Positions 10,610 through 22,087 are shown, counted from the stretch's first letter. The stretch is DNA of 64,000 nucleotides from Ancistrus triradiatus (GCA_025084515.1 JAJAGP010000761.1:237899-301898), one strand, 5' to 3'. Translations and numbers: made by a program. The notes: generated by a model from the sequence alone, not told the origin.

Positions 10610-11580
10610 CAGACCAATTAGAGGAACAAATTACAGAATCACTCAATGCTGAAAAAAAAAATGGAATCACCTTGTAATTCGCAATTCTAAAACAAACAGT
10701 GACACAAAGTCTAAAAATGGAAATTAGTCTGCAGTTGAAAGAGAGTAATTACAAACCTGTTGGCTAATTGTAAGAAAAAATATCCACAACAAGGTAGCTG
10801 TCAGTTGAAACAATATAAATTATTATAACACTCCATCAAGAAGGAAATTGAAGATGGAGTGTGATTAAAATATGTATATATATATACATATAGAAAAGCC
10901 AAATAAAAACCTGAACTAAAACCTAACACAAGAAAACAAGGTTACAGATGCCTAAACAGAAACAGTCGTGGAGTGTAGATGTTTGGATAAAAGTGATATA
11001 TAGCAATGAATTATAAATCTGCATTTGCCATGGAAATGATGCTGGAACTTTTGTCTGGTGTCATGCTAATGAAACAGATAAAGATGACTGCCTGATGAAA
11101 ACAATTACATTTGCCCACTCATTTATTATATTGGGTTGTATGTCCCTTAAATTATCTCAACAGTCAATGCAGAGGTGTACACTGATACACCTTTTCTTAT
11201 TCCATCAACAGAAAATAGATTTAGTGATCTTGAAGCCAGTTTCAGGATGATAATTAATCTTACCACAGAGGAAAGTCTTAAAGGTTTTCTTCAGGAAAGG
11301 CATATCAACTCAATGACATGGCCAAGAAACAGTGTAGATATCATTGAAGTTGAAAATGTATGCTAAAAATTTAAAGCATGGTCCATGGCAAGGCTTCATT
11401 CTGCAAAGCTGATCTGTCCACTGCTATGTAGAATATCATTTTTCATTAGTGAAGTCCATGCCTCAAAACAATTCACAAAAGGGCAAAGAAGGAGCAACAG
11501 TGTTGATTGTGAGGTTTTTTTGTAGATGATTCCACAGTTTTTTCTTCAGCATTGAGTGACTGTATTTTTTTCCTCAGCTT
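10610..11580. mobile_element. Decayed DNA transposon, family G
   Basis: Inverted arms lie at 10,625-10,668 (cactcaatgctgaaaaaaaa, then tggaatcac) and 11,522-11,575 (gattccacag, then tttcttcagcattgagtgac). The arms are about 45 bp, with an AT-rich interior. A fragment of the same type (cccctggcaaaattgttgg) lies at 22,561-22,690. From general knowledge this resembles a fish Tc1/mariner family ending in CAGGGGTTGTA. No transposase frame survives. Confidence 0.45.
11113..11303 (+). repeat. Dispersed duplicate O, unit 1
   Basis: A segment of about 190 bp, from ctcatttattatattgggtt to gaaagtcttaaaggttttct, recurs at 12,010-12,194 in the same orientation with about nine-tenths of positions the same by eye. 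It contains tccatcaacagaaaatag. The class is unknown; it lies inside the G relic. Confidence 0.65.
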
Positions 11581-11639
11581 GCTCTGGAAAGCCATCTGCT
11601 ATTAATTCAAATATTTAAATACATTTATTTAAGGTAATC

Positions 11640-11805
11640 CTCACGGTGCCAAAATCCTCAGTTTTGAGTCATAGCTGTAATCTGGCGATTCCTGGTGTTT
11701 CCAGTGATTGTGTGAAAGATCTGGCACTCTGTTCAGGGATTAGTCTTTAGTCTCAGGATCTACCTATGTTGGGATAAAGCTGTCAGTAAAGATGAATGAA
11801 TGAAT
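11640..11805 (+). repeat. Possible SINE Q relic, copy 3
   Basis: Weak similarity: a ggtgccaaaatcctcagttt head and a tail ending in gatgaatgaatgaat like the GAAT tail of the 20.3-kb copy. The middle is too diverged to be sure. Confidence 0.3.
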
Positions 11806-11847
11806 ATTGCAGAATATTACAATGAGTCATATAGAGAAATTCCACTA

Positions 11848-12466
11848 ATGCAGTGCCGTGCACACATATTCACTCCCCCTTGAATTTTCTTCACATTTTG
11901 CATTATTTGTTTATTTGTTTTATTTAATCTCTCTTCCAGCATCAATGGCTAATTATGACAGACACCAGTTTACATTGATACACAAGGTTACTTCAAAACT
12001 AGCCATAAAAACTCATTTATTATATTGGGTTAAATGTCCAGTAAATTATCTCAACAGTTAATGCAGAGGTGTACACTGATGTACCTTTTCTTATTCCATC
12101 AACAGAAAATAGATTTAGTGATCTTGAAGTCAGTTTCAGGATGATAATTAATCTTGCCACAGAGGAAAGTCTTAAAGGTTTTCTTGAGGAAAGGAGTGTA
12201 TTGGAGTGACCAAGTCAAAGCCCAGATCTCAATACCAGTGTATTGGAGTGACCAAGCCAAAGAACAGATCTCAATATGATTGAGAATCCGTTGCAAGATA
12301 CTTACTGCAGTATTAAAATACATATGCAATGAGCAGATGCCTGTCTTTTGTTTAACCTTTGTGATACAAAAATATTTTCAACAACCCAGTTAAGTGCATT
12401 TTAATGCCAAAACAACACATACTATGGAAAAGCTCAAGAGGGTTAAATACTTATTCAAGGCACCTT
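11848..12466 (+). mobile_element. Tc1/mariner relic, family F
   Basis: The left end cagtgccgtgcacacatattc followed by actcccccttga and the right end gttaaatacttattcaaggc are the two ends of a common fish Tc1 family. Near the right end, a ttggagtgaccaagtcaaag segment encodes the EWPSQSPDLN motif that precedes the third catalytic acid. That motif is duplicated in tandem (12,196-12,237 and 12,238-12,278). The interior carries the second copy of repeat O. No open transposase remains. Confidence 0.6.
12010..12194 (+). repeat. Dispersed duplicate O, unit 2
   Basis: Second copy of the segment described at 11,113, about 0.9 kb downstream and in the same orientation. It lies inside the F relic. Confidence 0.65.
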
Positions 12467-13989
12467 ATATCCATGTGAAAATGCAAGCTAATAAAGTTCA
12501 TTAGCTTCTAGATAGACCTGTTATTATATACAACAGGATGACATGGGGGCATTTCCTGTTTGCATGTGCATGCATATTTATAGATCATGGTATTTTGAAT
12601 AAGGGTAAAGGTGTATAGATATTCCTAGTTTTATGTTCTACTGAATACTAAAATATTCTACATGGATCCAGAATGCTTACATACACTATGGAACATGGGT
12701 CAGGACCCCTTTGTGTGAGTAGTAGTTTAACATTTAAAAGCCAGTTCAGCTCCTTAGAATCTTAGAGGCCTTCTGAATGCATGCCACATTTAGCCTCATC
12801 TACATATTATGAATTGTTTTACAAGCTGCATCATGCTTTGAGAGGCTACCAGATGCCTGGTGGTTTTCATTTTCCTCTTTGTCTCTTCCAAAAAAAACTG
12901 GTACAGTAGTTCCTCGTCCTTACAGTGTTCATGAAACACAACAACCCCTGCCCTGTTTGAAGCCAGGCTCAGCTTAAAGCATATGTATCCCACCAAGGCC
13001 TTGTTTGTTATTCTGTTCCTGCCTTTTCTCCCCTAGTGAATTATGTGGTATCAAATATAATTTACATTCACCACACGAGCCATGCTTGCTCGACTCAGAT
13101 CTATCAGGAATGCTTGTGCCATTACCATGACCATATTAATGCCACATCAGACAGAGTGCTACCAGGAGTCCAGAGATATGAGACGCTGGGAAAGAGTGAC
13201 AGGTGTGTTTTGCTGGATTGTGTCAATCAGTGGTTCTGGTGTCTTATTCATTCTTTTTTGTCATTGTTGTTTCTTTGGAATATAGTCCATCTGTTGCTCC
13301 ACAATGGTAATTGAATGCCCTGAATACTGAATAGAGCATACAGCACTGAATAAGTGCAAGCCAGGTAGTTTTGCATTCAAATAGCCAAGGTGTCATTGTG
13401 ACTAAAGCCGAAAGCAGAAAAGTTTCATCGCCCTAAGAGTGAAAAAAAAGATTAGCAGTTTTGTGTATGTGTGTGAGTTTGCGACAGACATTCTCTTAGT
13501 CTTGCTGTCAGTATAACTATCACTGACAGGATAGTAGCACAGACGCACAAATGTGCAAACACTGTATGACAGGGAATGTAATGTGCATGTCACCTGTGTC
13601 CAACCTAATAGAATATAATTATAATATCAGATCTCAATCGAATTGACTCCTTTTCATAATCAAATAAAAACATGCATTATAATTTCCTCATTAAAAAGTA
13701 AGCAATTATCATCCATCTTTTTTCGTGGTATAAATTTATGTCATCCTCAGATAATCTACCACCATTCAGCTCATGGGAACAAAGGATAGGGACACTGACA
13801 ATCTCTTTCCAGCTGATTTGGTATTCCTGTGATTAGTGCAAGTTACCAGGTGGTTGCATCAGATATTTGCAGAAAACATTAGCATTGGACAAACACAACT
13901 GCATTTTATTTGTGTATGAGCATGCTGGATACGGTTGCAGGAGGTTAGTAACACAACAATAATGACAAATGGTGCAGTATTTGGCTTTT
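12467..13989. other. No recognised feature
   Basis: AT-rich and single-copy-looking. Two overlapping plus frames near 13,036-13,314 have no known motif and look accidental. Confidence 0.35.
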
Positions 13990-14540
13990 TAGCAAGTAGT
14001 GCTCACTAAAAACATAAGAACGTTGAAGGAGGAACCTGTAATGACAGATGGCTAACCACCTTAACTGGATCTGAAGTTCAGACATGTAGCCGTGGTAGCC
14101 GGTGTGCATTTATTCATGTAGAGGAATTAAACACAGGTTATATCTATCAGTGCACCCACTGTCTTGGGAAGACAACATCATAAAAAGATGCAGGTGTGAT
14201 GGTTCCTAATTGCAGATTGCCAGCGCGGCATCTGATTTATCACTTAAAACCTCATCATCGCCAGCGGAGGAAGAAGAGGAGGAGGGAAAAACATTATAAA
14301 GCCATAAAGACAGTTTTGTTTCCAGTCGTAACGTCACGATAATAGTCATATAATGGCCAGACTAATTAATTAACGAAGCGGAGCAGAATTAATGTGTTAT
14401 ATCTCATTAGATGCTAATGGTGAAGTGGATGAAAAAAATCCCTAATCCCTTAAGGGAGAGTTAGTGGAAGACTGGTTGCTAAGCTTGATGAAGTGTTTCG
14501 CTACATCGCGGGGTGTCTGATATTTGGCTTTGAATGAATG
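13990..14540. other. Candidate conserved non-coding segment
   Basis: Repeat-free stretch with clustered TAAT-type homeodomain cores (ccagactaattaattaacga near 14,358) and balanced base composition, not coding in any frame. This is the kind of sequence seen in vertebrate developmental enhancers, but nothing here proves conservation. Confidence 0.2.
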
Positions 14541-14993
14541 CGTTCCATCAAACACCTTTATAGGAAAATCTATGATTTTAACTGTACTATATTACATTTA
14601 AAAATTGAAGGTTGCGTCATTGTTCTAAAATTTGTGGAAAAGAGTAATAATGTTAATGATGAAAACATCTTGGTGCTAATCAATCATTCACACTCCATAC
14701 CCATAATCCAATTCAGGGTCCACCCAGGGCCAGAGGTGTAGTTTGTGGCACATCAAGGCAGAATACAAATACCTGAATACAATACAGAATTGTAGATTTT
14801 AGCTTAACACTGGAAAATGAAAAAATCTCACCATTAATGAATTGAATTGACATAAAAGTTGCCTGAGCCAAAAAAAATGAATAAATATATAAATGTCACA
14901 TTTGTCACAAGGCTATTTTTTTTTTTTTGTTGTTATTTACAAAACAACATGTACAACAGTTATTCAATTCAGGAACCCCTGAATTAAATATAT
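14541..14993. other. No recognised feature
   Basis: AT-rich; the short frame at 14,538-14,741 has no known motif. A T-tract lies at 14,919-14,930. Confidence 0.4.
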
Positions 14994-15172
14994 TGGGCAA
15001 CCTCCATTTACATAATTTAGCAGAGAATCTTATCCAGAGGGACTTACAACTAACAAGTAAAGTCAAGGGTTTGCTCAAGGTCCCAACACTAGCAGCTTGG
15101 CAGAGATGAGATTTGAACCCTGGACCTTGTGGTTCACAGTCTAGTACAGTAACTGCTAGGTTACTACAGTCC
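14994..15172 (+). repeat. SINE-like repeat P, copy 2
   Basis: Phrases atttagcagagaatcttatc, gggacttacaac, tttgctcaaggtcccaacac, gagatttgaaccctggacct and gctaggttactacag follow the P order. The start is degraded. Confidence 0.75.
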
Positions 15173-15239
15173 ACTTGCCAATAAAGCAGCACTTCCTATA
15201 TAATATCTTACTAATCTTCCTATATAACATATTACTAAG

Positions 15240-15790
15240 CTGGAGAATACTGACCACTGAATTTGAGACTATTCTTCTTTACAAAAACTCTCCAGACCAT
15301 CCAGCCTCATATATCCTCTCTTGCGTACTCTACTCTTAGCTCACAACACAGGTTTTCTATGAGGTTTAGATGAGCGGATTGAGATGATCATGGCAGAAGT
15401 TTGGTTTTGTGGTCAGTAAACCACTTTTGTGTTGGAAATATGGACATCTGGATATAGGTTTTGGATCATTGCCCTGCAGGAAGATCCAACAATGATCTAT
15501 ATTTAGTATCTTGGCAGAGGCTTATGGATTAAGGTTTAAAATGTCCTGGCAACTCATTCAGTTCATAATGTCATGTACTATATAACAAGGTTCATAGGAC
15601 CTTTGGATGAAATACAGCCCTGCAACATCACAGACCCTTCACCATAATTAACAGTAGGCATCAGGTTGTTTTCAATGTATTTAACCTTATTTTTATGCCA
15701 AACCCACCTTGACTGTGTTTGTTTCCAAAAACCTCAATTTTCATCTTTCACCTGGCCATATTACACGGTTCCAGTCAAAGTGCCAGTAAC
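15240..15790 (-). mobile_element. Tc1/mariner relic, family L
   Basis: On the minus strand this is the catalytic half of a Tc1-type transposase in several frames: tggatcttcctgcagggcaa (near 15,478) encodes the QGND-like second Asp region and the segment near 15,400 the following WLTxHK-like helix. Phrases such as ttggatcattgccctgcagg and accataattaacagtaggc are common in fish Tc1 DNA. There are many frameshifts and no clear ends. Confidence 0.55.
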
Positions 15791-15812
15791 GTTAAGCAAA
15801 CTCTAGGTGATA

Positions 15813-16095
15813 CAGATACTCCCCATTTTATGATGGCCCAACTTAAAGTACGATATTTTGACTTTACGATGGGAATTGGAATAATGCAATACGATAATAA
15901 ACATGATTACACATTCAGCAGAAACTGAACTCTGAATTTGAATATCAGTTTTTCCTGAGAAAGTAATATGTAGTATATGTGGTACTCTCCCACACTTGGA
16001 TGAGGAAATCAGCAGTGCGTTACATAGAGAGTCACATGGCGGGAGTGATGAGCGCTGGGAAATGTAGTGAGTAAAAGCCATGGACTCGGGCATGT
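15813..16095 (+). mobile_element. MITE family I, 5' part
   Basis: Begins after TA with cagatactccccattttatg and continues tttgactttacgatgggaat, as in the complete copy at 21,708-22,087. The opposite terminal repeat is not found, so the copy is truncated at the right. It abuts the L relic. Confidence 0.55.
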
Positions 16096-16718
16096 TTTAA
16101 ACATGTTGACATAGGGGTGGTATTTGAGATATATATATATATACCCAAGTGAAAGAAGAAGTTATGTATTAAAGCTTTGACATTGCTGGACACTCTGATC
16201 TACATAAAAAAATTAAAATAAAAAATGCATTTTGTATTTTAAGAATTTCTAGGTGTGTCAATAATTGTACAATAATTGTAATGAGGGATTTAAAGGATGA
16301 GAGGTTATTTTCTCAGACAGAATTTACTTCAGCTAGTTTTCAGTAGTTTTTTTTTTCTTTTTTCAGTGTGAGACAATGCTAAAACACCAAAATATGTATT
16401 AAATAAATTAAACAATTTATGCTCTGCTATCTGCTCACCTTCTGATTTCTCACTATAAAAGATGTTTTTTTTTTTTTTCTAAATACCCAATTATTCTATT
16501 TGAACAACTTAGTCAATTGTAAAGTAGCGGATCAAAAAAAATTCAACCTAATGTAAATTCCATGTCAAGTGAGTATGTGTCAGTTAATGGCATTTGTAGT
16601 TGTTATCCATAAAGTAATAGTTGTTTATTTTATACTGTGGCATATAAAACTAAAATAATCAGAAAAGGGCATTTTGCTCTTATCATTTAGGCACATTTAG
16701 GCTAGGAAGTAATGTAGA
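16096..16718. other. No recognised feature
   Basis: AT-rich with several poly-T runs and a short (AT)7 tract at 16,130-16,143. Confidence 0.4.
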
Positions 16719-17050
16719 GGTGTAACGATGATGCAAGCCCTTCAGCTTGCATCCATCTTGTTTAGCTCCCCCTGCTTTATCCTTCCTACCCAGCAGGTGG
16801 AGCTGTAGCAACCTGCTGATCTTTCCTCTATATATACCCCTCTTCCTGTGCATTTCCTGGGTCTGGCTTCTTCACATAATGGTGATCCTTGGCTCCTGTC
16901 TGGTCTCGGCCTTCTTGCTGGTTTGTCTCCTTTGCCTTGTCTTGCCCTTTGTGTCTTAGTCTCTGTTCCTCTGTGTCCTTGATATTGATTAGTTGTCTTA
17001 GGTTTAAGTTGTGTTTGGTGTTTAGCTTGACATGTTTTAAAGTCAGTGGG
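16719..17050 (+). mobile_element. LTR-like fragment
   Basis: Begins tgtaacgatgatgc, has a TATA-like ctatatataccc at about 16,828, and then a long pyrimidine-rich run with tcctttgccttgtcttgccc and gtgtcttagtctctgttcc. This arrangement is typical of the U3-R part of fish Ty3/gypsy LTRs, and the pyrimidine-rich run resembles 23,200-23,460. No 3' end, target duplication or internal region was found. Confidence 0.45.
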
Positions 17051-18531
17051 ATCTTGAAAATGTAGATTGTTTTTTTTAAACATAAAATAATGTGAAAAAA
17101 GTATTCATATTATTTGCTAAATGAACCATAATTACAAACAAGATACAACTGAATATCATGTTATAACTGTACTATCTAACCAAATCAACTTTCTATTTGG
17201 TTTTAGAACTTTACTGGTAGTGGGCTCAGAAATTTGGACTCTTGTGCAATAATCAACAAGTTAAGAAACTGGAGGTTGCCAAATAGCAACATAAGACATG
17301 AGTTCAGCGGATAAAACACAAGGCAGTGTAAAGCATTGTCAGAATGTTGTACTGTTAACGTGGGCCAAATGCCTCTGGCACCTTGGATAATTGTCTGCAT
17401 TGCAATGCCTGATGGTCCTTGCTGAGCAGTGGCATAAGGAGAGTGGTGCTGTAACATGGCATACCCTGCGGGACCCTCGGAAGAGACATCAGGAAGCAGG
17501 GGCAGAGAAGTCATAAGGAACAGCATCCAGACACAGCCATGCTGTTTGAATCAACACACACACAAATTGCATTTTGTTTCTAACATTGTTACTTTCCTTT
17601 GTCTCTCTGTCATTGTGGGGAACTTCCAATGCCACACCTAAACATAACTGTAAGCTCATTAACTAAAGCAAATGTTTTGGCACCTTTGTTGTGTTATGTT
17701 TTGTTTTACAAAAGAAAATTACCAAAATAAATAAATAAATAAATAAATAAATAAATGAGAAAAAAAAAAAGTTCCTCGTGGGACAATGTCCAACAAAACT
17801 TTAGTATGTTACATGAATAACATAGTCTCTGACTTTGAGCTCCAGGCATGCCTGGCTGAGTTTCTTGTTCCGCAGTGGACATTTTCACAGACCAGTGAGT
17901 CAGTGAATGAGCCAACTGTGAGCGGATTGTGTATATTCATAGACCAGCCTACTCAAAATAAGATAAACTGGCATTTAAAGGTGTGTTTATTACACGTGTT
18001 CCATATCTCAACAAATAAAAAATAGGCCTATTATCTTAAACTACTTTCTAAATTAAAGCAAGCAAAATGATTAGTTAATCAATTGAATTAGGACTAAGAG
18101 CTACCAAACACTTTATTACTTAATACTTAATACAGCAGGGCATTAAAGTGCTGTCAAATCATAACTCCAGAGATCCCTGATTTCAGCAAATCTGTTGTTA
18201 ACACTGTTAACACTGCTCTGTCAGAGGTGCACATTGTGTGCTTTTTGGAGGACTTAATTTCCATTGTAGAATCTGTGTGCCATTTTATAGAGCAACACAA
18301 ATCTCTCTCCCACACCACAAGGCTTAACCTGGACTGTGAATTATTATCAGTGAGTTTAATAACAGTACAAAAAAATTCATTTTTTTGTTTTATGTGTGTG
18401 TTATTTATACATGTCTACTACTGACTAGGATTAAAATCTGACTACATGTTATTATTAACTAAGATAGAAACACATGGTTCAGAATTTTTTTCTACAAGTA
18501 TAAATACAGGTCTTTTAATAAATTGTTTGAA
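17051..18531. other. Mostly unrecognised; (AAAT)n microsatellite at 17,724-17,757
   Basis: About eight AAAT units lie at 17,724-17,757, followed by an A-run. The flanks show no repeat or coding sequence that I recognise. Confidence 0.5.
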
Positions 18532-19902
18532 CTGATTGTGCAAGTTATCCTACTTAGAAAGATGAAAGAGGTCTGTAATTTTTGTCATAGGTACACTTCA
18601 ACTATGAGAGACAGAGGTCAAACATTTTCCTATAAGTCTTCACCAGGTTTGCACAAACTGTAGCTTGGATTTTGGCCCATTCCTCCATGCAGATCTCCTC
18701 TAGAGCAGTGATGTTTTGGGGCTGTCACTGGGCAACACGGACTTTCAACTCCCTGCACAAATTTTCTATGGGGTTGAGGTCTGGAGACTGTACAGGCCAC
18801 TCGAGGACCTTGAAATGCTTTTTACGGTACCACTCCTTCATTGTCTGAGTGGTGTGTTAGAAATCATTGTCATGCTGGAAGACCCAGCCACGTTCCATCT
18901 TCAGTGCTCTCACTGATGGAAGGAGGTTGTTTTTTAAAATCTCATGATCCATGGCCCCGTTCATTCTTCCCTAAACAAGGATCAGACGTCCTGTCCCCTT
19001 TGCAGAAAAACAGCCGCAAAGCATGATGTTTCCACCCCCATGCTTCACAGTAGGTATGGTGTTCTTGGGATGCAACTCAGAATTCTTCTTCCTCCAAACA
19101 CGACGAGTTGAGTTTTTACCAAAAACGTTTTTTGGTTTCATCTGACCTCATGATATTCTCCCAATCCTCTTCTGGATCATCCATATGCTCTCTGGCAAAC
19201 TTAAGACGGGCCTGGACATATACTGGCTTAAGCAGGGGGACACGCTGAGTCCCTCTCAGCGTAGTGTGTTACTGATGGTAGCCTTTATCACTTTGGTCCC
19301 AACTCTCTGTAGATCATTCATCAGGTCTCTCCGTGTAGTTCTGGAATTTTTGCTCACTGTTCTCATGATCATTTTGACCCCACGAGATGAGATCTTGCGT
19401 GGGGCCCCAGATCGAGGGAGATTATCAATGGGCTTGTATGTCTTCCATTTTATTATAGTTGCTACCACAGTCGATTTATTCACACCAACCTGCTTGCCTA
19501 TTGTGCATTCACTCTTCCCGGCCTGGTGCAGGTCTACAATTTTCTTCCTGGTGTCCTTCAACAGCTCTTTGGTCTTGGTCATAGTTGAGTTTGGAGTCTG
19601 ACTGTTTGAAGCAGTGGACAGGTGTCTTTTATACAGATAACAAGGTCAAACAGTTGCCATTAACACATGTAACGAGTGGAGGACAGAAGACAGAAGTTCT
19701 TAAATAAGAAGTTACAGGTCTGTGAGAGCCAGAAATCTTGCTTTTTGTGGGTGACCAAATATTTATTTTCCACCATGATTTACAATTAAATTCTTTAAAA
19801 ATCCTACAATGTGATTTCCTGGATTTGTTTTTTCTCATTTTGTCTCTCATATTTGAAGTGTACCTCTGATGAAAATACAGACCTCTCTCATTTGCCCCAC
19901 TG
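18532..19902 (-). mobile_element. Tc1-like element family B, copy 1
   Basis: The right end tttgccccactg is followed by TA. Compared with the copy at 56.9 kb, the right terminal repeat has lost about 45 bp between cctctctcat and ttgcccc, and the left end begins at ctgattgtgcaag without the first about 30 bp. The minus strand carries a transposase broken into several frames. Confidence 0.85.
19256..19582 (-). pseudogene. Tc1 family B transposase, DNA-binding domain
   Basis: A 108-codon frame with the bipartite paired-like domain of a Tc1 transposase: KELLKDTRKKIVDLHQAGKS and TIGKQVGVNKSTVVATIIKW form the first helix-turn-helix, and LPRSGAPRKIS then KMIMRTVSKNSRTTRRDL begin the second. The ATG at 19,582 is the family start (MxKTKEL). 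The downstream catalytic part is traceable only in other frames: the first Asp region near 19,140 and the HDND region near 18,870. It is broken by frameshifts. Confidence 0.8.
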
Positions 19903-20306
19903 TATATGGTTATTTTGTAATAGAAACACTAGGTATTTCTGACTGAATCTACTTCAGGCTCTTTATATGGATGTAATGCACACCAGCCATCCAATCTGTC
20001 ACGCTTGGTCATGTGCAATAAGTGCAAGTGACATTATATTGAAGAAAAGATAAAACAAGAGAATAACGCAAGCATGATAACTTAACACAGCCAGCCATGC
20101 GATTTGCTACTCAATGAGAAAACAAACATAGAAGCAAAATCATAAGACAAACACAGTCTAAACAGGAGACTAAACAGTTAACAAAGATAAGTTTTGATGT
20201 TGCTGAAAAGGCCAAACACTAAACACAAAACTACCAAAGAACAGACAGAATGCTAACTGTAGTCTAACAAATGTAAACACAATGACAAATACAATTTGAG
20301 ACAAGG
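19903..20306. other. Unrecognised, possibly minus-strand LTR-like
   Basis: A-rich on the plus strand. Together with 20,636-20,800, from which a SINE separates it, it reads on the minus strand as pyrimidine-rich DNA with a TATA-like tatatttatacc near 20,730. It could be an old LTR, but no ends are visible. Confidence 0.25.
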
Positions 20307-20316
20307 ACAAACAATG

Positions 20317-20625
20317 CAGGTGGCACAGTGGCTTGGTGGGTAGCACTGTCAACTCACAGTGAGGAATTCCTGAGTTTGATCCCTGGTGCATGTCCTCCCC
20401 ATGTTTGCATGGGTTTACTCTGGGTGTGCCTATTTCCTCCCACAGTCCAAAGGCATGCTTTAGGTTAATTGATTATGCTAAAGTGTGCACTGTGATGGAT
20501 TGTCACCCTGTCCTGGGTTGTTCCTGCCTTGCACCTTGTGCTGCTGAACAGGCACCATCTTCTTAAGAGGATAAGAAAGTGAATGAATGAATGAATGAAT
20601 GAATGAATGAATGAATGAATGAATT
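20317..20625 (+). repeat. tRNA-derived SINE Q with 10-bp target duplication, copy 4
   Basis: The head has ggtggcacagtggcttggtg (A-box region) and gagtttgatccctggtg (B-box region). The body has atgtttgcatgggtttactc and cccacagtccaaaggcatgc, and the tail is a (GAAT)n run of about 11 units. The flanking acaaacaatg at 20,307-20,316 and 20,626-20,635 is a perfect 10-bp target-site duplication, so both ends of the insertion are defined and it is fairly recent. It is the best preserved SINE Q in the window. Confidence 0.9.
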
Positions 20626-20635
20626 ACAAACAATG

Positions 20636-21085
20636 GAGAGAAGGGTAGAAGGCAGGACAATGAAAACTGAAGAACCCATAACCAGCAACCAACGTTGCTA
20701 ACAGTGGACAAGATTAACAATGTGGTATAAATATAGGCTTTAAAAGCGGCCAGAAACAGCACATCATCCATACACAATGAAAACAAATATTGTTTGTAGC
20801 ACTGGCTTAAAGTTACCTGAATGAACTGGAAAATATGAATCTAGAAATTTTAACATTTCCTATGGGGAAATCCCTACCTGGTACCTGTATATTCAAAACA
20901 CCATTGTATATTTAATAAAGTCATTGTAATATAGTTTCACACTGGACATTCAGATTGGTCACAGCTGAAGTTGTGGTGTGTTTATAACAGTGCTGCTTGT
21001 GTCACTTCAGAGACACTTGCTTGTTTGTTTGTTTACTTGTTTATTTGGTTTATGTAATGACACTTTCAACATAATTTTTATCATC
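20636..21085. other. No firm feature
   Basis: Continuation of the sequence interrupted by the SINE, then AT-rich DNA with a tttcctatggggaaat phrase near 20,858 that resembles the interior of the MITE at 43,051. Confidence 0.3.
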
Positions 21086-21575
21086 ATCATCACAAGTCTA
21101 TTTACGACAGACATACTCAGATTGGGCCAATTTATCATAATCAGTTAACCTATTGCATATTTTTGGACTGAGGGAGATAAATTGAGCACCCGGAGTAAAC
21201 CCACATGGACACTGGGAGGATATGCAAACACCACACAGGCAGAGTCCGAGTGTAACGCCGACTGGAGGTAGGAGACAGACGCAGGCAGTGGAGTACGATA
21301 GAAGGCTTTTATTAGCAGGTTTGACAGAGGAGCTATGTAACGAGGTGGATACCTTGTTGTGTAGCGGAGTGTTAGTGACTGAGTGGTGTTTATATGCGGT
21401 ATGGAGGGTAGGTCGGAATGTGGAACAGGTGCAGGTGATCAGTAGGCGGGTGAGGAAGAGCAAGGCAGGTTGCGTGAATCGGGAGCATCGCTGGAAGGGG
21501 GCGTGACACCGAGGTCAGATCGAACCAAGGATGGTGGAGCTGTGAGGAAACTACACTAACTACTGTGATACCCTG
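21086..21575 (-). repeat. SINE Q, copy 5, interrupted by a solo LTR
   Basis: On the minus strand the head (ctcacagctccaccatccttg, ggttcgatctgacctcgg) lies at 21,509-21,570. The body continues at 21,086-21,250 (ggtttactccgggtgctcaa, ccctcagtccaaaaatatgc). The two parts join cleanly across the solo LTR at 21,251-21,508. Confidence 0.8.
21251..21508 (-). mobile_element. Solo LTR with 5-bp target duplication
   Basis: A 258-bp segment reading tgtcacgccccc...cgttaca on the minus strand, with the 5-bp duplication ccgag on both sides (21,246-21,250 and 21,509-21,513). In minus orientation it has a TATA-like catataaacacc (about 21,385-21,396) and a polyadenylation signal aataaaagcc (about 21,306). 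These are the U3-R-U5 marks of an LTR of the Ty3/gypsy or ERV type. No internal region remains, as after recombination between two LTRs. It is relatively GC-rich. Confidence 0.88.
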
Positions 21576-21707
21576 AGGGAAGTTGCCATTTAAGAAATAC
21601 AAATGACATCTTAGATGATTTTTTAATTAGCCTTCAACACAGACCAACAGACAGGTTTCTTTTTATACATTCTCTAAACAGCTATCTGAAATAGGTCACT
21701 CCTAATA

Positions 21708-22087
21708 CAGGTACTCCCTGTTTTACTTTGGTCTGGATTACGATTTTCTACTTTACAATGGGAATCCAATAATATACATAAATGCACATCAGAAACTGTA
21801 TTCTAAATTTTGAATTTTGATTTTTTGTAGGGTAAGCGATATGCAGTACAGTATTTTCCTGTTCATTTTTTCTTTCAGTACATTATAAAAAAAAACTGCA
21901 TGAATTATGCATCACTTTATTATAAAATAAGCTTTGTGTTAATGATTTTGCCAAACTGCAGGTTAACGTAAGTCTTTCATGCATGTTTAAGGTAGGCTAC
22001 GCTATGATATATACAGTATATTCCTCGGTTTATGATACATTCAACTTATGATGAAACGTATCCCCCTCGCAAACCAGGGAGCACCTG
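21708..22087. mobile_element. MITE family I, complete copy
   Basis: The terminal repeats caggtactccctgttttac and gcaaaccagggagcacctg (inverted) are flanked by TA on both sides. It is 380 bp, AT-rich, without coding capacity. A truncated relative lies at 15,813. From general knowledge this resembles widespread mariner/Tigger-type non-autonomous elements; the family name is not certain. Confidence 0.8.

Noticed and set aside
13036..13314. Two overlapping plus frames as a possible small gene
   Set aside because: No known domain, no codon bias visible, no splice context; they are likely chance frames.
16747..16959. Hydrophobic Leu-rich 70-codon frame resembling a membrane protein
   Set aside because: It comes from the pyrimidine-rich LTR-like DNA, and there is a competing frame on the other strand.
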